A stretch of 17,500 nucleotides of DNA from Symbiodinium natans (taxonomy: Eukaryota; Sar; Dinophyceae; Suessiales; Symbiodiniaceae): the NCBI GenBank assembly GCA_905221605.1, contig CAJNDS010000668.1:65001-82500 (forward strand). The letters run 5' to 3'. This document shows positions 17,101 through 17,500 of the stretch, one piece after another. A program made the translations under genes and the position numbers. Positions within the stretch are counted from its first letter, which is position 1. The number at the start of each line of letters is the position of its first letter. The notes under the pieces are model-generated. The model was not told the origin of the DNA, did no database searches, and was given only the letters and a program-made list of their open reading frames with translations.

Positions 17101-17500
17101 CACCATAACAAGAGGACCTGGCTCATGTCATCAGTCAGCTCGAACATGACGCCGACCGCCGTCTGAGTTGGGCACGAAGGATAGCATGCCGACCTTCCTA
17201 CACGCTGGCACCATCGCAGCCACAGCAAAGTCGAAGCAGTACTCCATGATCAAGCCGCTATCTTGAACCCTATGTTAAGGGTACAGGGATGTTGTGGAAC
17301 GCTTGTAGAGAATGATCTTCAGAGTGAAGGGTATTGGAGCCTCTGAGCATGTCCTATCCCACCATCGCCCCACAGGTCAACTCCTAAGCCCTAAACCCCT
17401 AAGCCCCAAACCCGACCCAAGCAACAACACCGCTGCTGCAGGTGCTGAAGCGCGTCGAGGAGAAGGGCTTTGGTCACCAGGACGGCGATGCTGTTACCCA
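11131..17500 (+). CDS. Urease, plant-type fused-subunit enzyme (partial; gamma-beta linker, beta domain and beta-alpha linker), 8 exons
   Basis: Urease hydrolyses urea to ammonia and carbamate in the cytosol and supplies nitrogen from urea. Proposed join: 11131-11199, 11658-11717, 12272-12343, 13054-13113, 13766-13831, 15412-15450, 15845-15890, 17422-17500. The spliced frame gives about 163 residues that follow eukaryotic urease in order: YGGSFLPEPEL (gamma-beta linker), IELNAGR, GDRPIQ|VGSHYHF, NKALVFDR, AVRFEPGD, VTLVEIAGKK, SGNRLVDG, and the linker ending KGFGH before the alpha domain. Both linkers are present, which marks the fused plant/algal/fungal form and not separate bacterial subunits. 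The alpha domain with the nickel ligands lies past the right edge. The gamma domain is not recognised. The first five donors are GC. Introns of 0.4-1.6 kb carry telomere-like arrays. The exact ends of the last three exons are less certain. Identity of the gene is near certain from the beta-domain motifs; whether it is expressed cannot be seen. Confidence 0.95.
11200..11657 (+). other. Urease intron 1 seen (GC-AG) with TTTAGGG arrays
   Basis: It begins GCTCTCC and ends CTCTAAAG. It holds a TTTAGGG array at 11216-11291, a degenerate tail to 11335, short tracts near 11427-11442 and 11568-11601, and CCCTAAR at 11634-11650. The nonrepeat pieces (11336-11425, 11445-11565) have chance open frames but nothing urease-like. 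The 9-mer TGGCAGAAG occurs both at the end of the preceding exon (11186) and just after the array (near 11298). Confidence 0.8.
11658..11717 (+). CDS. Urease exon 2 seen: entry to beta domain
   Basis: There are 20 codons in phase 0 ending HEGPGKITAADAE. GPGKI corresponds to the conserved PGEI at the start of the beta domain, with Lys in place of Glu. The donor is GAG|GCGGCTG. The acceptor is chosen as CTAAAG|AGA because only this nearby AG keeps phase with the previous exon. The segment before PGKI is several residues longer than in plant ureases, so the 5' end is the least sure part. Confidence 0.8.
11718..12271 (+). other. Urease intron 2 seen (GC-AG) with two TTTAGGG arrays
   Basis: It begins GCGGCTG and ends CTACCCAG. 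Arrays lie at 11757-11804 and 11908-12025, both with TTTAGGG on the sense strand, followed by a short CCCTAAA tract at 12246-12263. The spacer 12026-12240 shows nothing recognisable apart from a short repeated phrase, CAAGCACCAGCA, near 12192 and 12209. Confidence 0.85.
12272..12343 (+). CDS. Urease exon 3 seen: beta domain, IELNAGR...GDRPIQ
   Basis: There are 24 codons in phase 0. The translation opens GIELNAGR and closes TNTGDRPIQ, hallmark motifs of the urease beta subunit and domain. Codons are GC-rich at third positions. The acceptor is TACCCAG|GGC and the donor ATCCAG|GCATTTT. The reading continues without a gap into VGSHYHF of the next exon. Confidence 0.97.
12344..13053 (+). other. 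Urease intron 3 seen (GC-AG)
   Basis: It begins GCATTTTCC and ends TACCGAAG. It contains CCCTAAA at 12445-12495, TTTAGGG at 12565-12605 and 12957-12985, and about 350 bp of unique DNA (12606-12956). Within that, 12776-12819 can fold as an imperfect hairpin (CTAAGCAA...TTGCTTAG) and 12825-12841 as a small GGGCT/AGCCC stem. Confidence 0.88.
13054..13113 (+). CDS. Urease exon 4 seen: beta domain, VGSHYHF
   Basis: There are 20 codons in phase 0 that start VGSHYHFIETNKA and end FDRAK. VGSHYHF is the most conserved motif of urease beta and follows DRPIQ of the previous exon directly. The acceptor is CGAAG|GTG and the donor GCGAAG|GCTGAG. Confidence 0.97.
13114..13765 (+). other. Urease intron 4 seen (GC-AG), repeat-rich
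   Basis: It begins GCTGAGC and ends GTCTCAAG. It contains about 290 bp of unique DNA, a C run (13404-13417), then CCCTAAA arrays at 13436-13590 and 13646-13739. A 39 bp variant-repeat phrase is duplicated (13471-13509 and 13667-13705). An 18 bp nonrepeat phrase flanks the second array (13628-13645 and 13740-13757). The open frame at 13182-13490 falls in this intron and is judged fortuitous. Confidence 0.88.
13766..13831 (+). CDS. Urease exon 5 seen: beta domain, AVRFEPGD
   Basis: There are 22 codons in phase 0 opening AFGRRLNVPSG and containing AVRFEPGD, a diagnostic urease beta motif. FDRAK|AFG across the junction matches the family's FDRxKAFG. The acceptor is CTCAAG|GCC and the donor TCCAAG|GCTCCC. 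It is GC-rich, unlike the repeats around it. Confidence 0.96.
14531..14780 (+). repeat. Diverged tandem repeat, units of about 113-125 bp
   Basis: Units start at 14531 (CGAACCATGCCCACCACACA), 14644 (CGAACATGCCCACAACACGG) and 14769 (CGAACATGCCCAAAACTG, truncated). Similarity between the first two continues through AATGTTCAGC / TATGTACAGC and TTGCCTTTATG / GTGCCTCTTTA. The open frame across it (14480-14884) is regarded as fortuitous. Confidence 0.7.
14936..14987 (+). repeat. TTTAGGG array flanked by 11 bp direct repeats
   Basis: About seven units, bounded by TTTCGAAACAG at 14925-14935 and again at 14988-14998. Confidence 0.9.
15130..15192 (+). mobile_element. Short inverted-repeat element, family D, copy 2
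   Basis: GGTCCCTCTTCGGGTACCC at the left and ACCCTAAAAGGGGCCC at the right pair imperfectly. It aligns along its length with 766-827. Confidence 0.6.
15412..15450 (+). CDS. Urease exon 6 seen: beta domain C-terminal strand
   Basis: There are 13 codons, VVTLVEIAGKKRV, matching the family's VTLVSIxGxKxV. The acceptor is GGTGCAG|GTG. The donor is ambiguous: GT at 15451 gives the expected spacing to SGN of the next exon. GA at 15454 would add one Val. GC at 15458 breaks phase. Confidence 0.88.
15451..15844 (+). other. Urease intron 6 seen, shortest intron
   Basis: It starts GTGGAGG if the preferred donor is right and ends GAGCCCAG. It contains a 5'-truncated family B element (15471-15544). Almost no telomere-like array is present, only a few heptamers near 15556-15572 and 15780-15790. 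The rest is unique, with C-rich stretches. Confidence 0.7.
15471..15544 (+). mobile_element. MITE-like element, family B, 5'-truncated copy
   Basis: ATAACTGTACTTATAGCCCT and CTTAGTAAGTACCATGAACC match the interior and right end of 7210-7361. The left terminus is missing. It lies inside the urease intron that starts at 15451, 20 bp past the donor. Confidence 0.75.
15845..15890 (+). CDS. Urease exon 7 seen: SGNRLVDG, start of beta-alpha linker
   Basis: The translation VSGNRLVDGVASPQL corresponds to the GGNxxxDGxV segment that ends the beta domain in fused ureases. The acceptor is GCCCAG|GTC. The donor is placed at GTTTAG (15891) because it leaves one base that pairs with the phase of the next exon at 17422. 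An alternative GC donor at 15875 would shorten the linker to an unlikely length. Confidence 0.85.
15896..16080 (-). repeat. CCCTAAA array passing into pure CCCTAAG and CCCAAAA blocks
   Basis: After mixed CCCTAAA/CCCTAAG, a run of eight CCCTAAG units (about 16010-16061) and then four CCCAAAA units. Confidence 0.93.
16303..16410 (-). repeat. CCCGAAG block followed by CCCTAAG block
   Basis: Five CCCGAAG units are followed by about nine CCCTAAG units and two CCCTAAA. Confidence 0.93.
16559..16597. repeat. C17 followed by A22 homopolymers
   Basis: Adjacent runs. Sequencing or assembly error is likely to affect their exact lengths. Confidence 0.9.
17131..17275 (-). other. Minus-strand coding-like segment inside urease intron
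   Basis: A minus frame reading LIMEYCFDFAVAAMVPAC and on to FVPNSDGG is open for about 48 codons with GC-rich third positions. It ends at a TGA (17131-17133). The adjacent minus frame at about 17283-17370 reads EAPIPFTLKIILYKRS. They may be pieces of a transposon or gene on the opposite strand; no family is recognised. Confidence 0.3.
17422..17500 (+). CDS. Urease exon 8 seen (open at window edge): beta-alpha linker with GFGH
   Basis: The frame reads ...LLQVLKRVEEKGFGHQDGD and runs off the window. The GFGH motif after a basic and acidic helix is typical of the linker between beta and alpha in plant-type ureases. The acceptor is either CCAAG|CA at 17422 (matches the phase of the previous exon and roughly the linker length) or CTGCAG|GTG at 17442. 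Third positions are GC-rich. Confidence 0.9.

Larger units (their letters stand above)
15891..17421 (+). other. Urease intron 7 seen, 1.5 kb of variant telomere arrays
   Basis: It begins GTTTAGA and ends GACCCAAG. It contains CCCTAAA then CCCTAAG (15896-16063), TTTAGGG variants (16166-16240), CCCGAAG then CCCTAAG (16303-16405), a C17/A22 double homopolymer (16559-16597), G-rich degenerate repeat (16620-16830), unique DNA (16831-17075) and a minus-strand coding-like stretch (17131-17370). It closes with CCCTAAR near 17385-17410. Confidence 0.75.

Noticed and set aside
1-17500. Apicomplexan (Eimeria) origin, known for interspersed AAACCCT repeats
   Set aside because: No CAG-rich coding runs are seen; a urease gene, GC donors and several MITE-like families fit a dinoflagellate better.

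Overview
The window is eukaryotic nuclear DNA. Roughly 40-50% of it is telomere-like heptamer repeat (TTTAGGG / CCCTAAA and variants), broken into dozens of short arrays of both orientations with 50-500 bp of non-repeat DNA between them. Because both orientations alternate along the window, this is interstitial repeat and not a chromosome end. One gene can be identified securely: a plant-type (fused-subunit) urease on the + strand, from about 11131 to the right edge, open at both ends. Eight very short exons (39-79 nt) read through in one frame from the gamma-beta linker, across the whole beta domain, into the beta-alpha linker ending in GFGH. The alpha (catalytic) part lies beyond the right edge. 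The gamma part was not recognised upstream.

Five consecutive introns of this gene start with GC after an exonic AG (AG|GC...AG). Together with the TTTAGGG telomere type, a urease gene and repeat-stuffed introns, this points to a dinoflagellate, most likely of the Symbiodiniaceae kind. That assignment is an inference. Apicomplexa such as Eimeria share the heptamer, but I know of no urease in them.

Layout: 1-3170, telomere-like arrays with unique spacers and small inverted-repeat elements. 3187-3652, a ~20 bp minisatellite, followed by a 16 bp higher-order telomere variant (3655-3768). 3913-4942, CCCTAAA arrays. 5037-5642, a block in which the unit is the octamer TTTTAGGG. 5643-6335, the longest non-repeat stretch of the left part. 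6336-11130, many arrays plus MITE-like elements. 11131-17500, the urease gene, with arrays in nearly every intron.

At least five families of short terminal-inverted-repeat (MITE-like) elements are visible, four of them in two or more copies. Several telomere-like arrays are bounded by direct repeats of 11-22 bp of otherwise unique DNA. This suggests that arrays were inserted, or grew, at staggered breaks. In the urease gene the result is about 0.49 kb of coding sequence spread over 6.4 kb.

Outside the urease exons many short open frames exist, but introns of the urease gene contain equally plausible-looking ones, so I do not call further genes.
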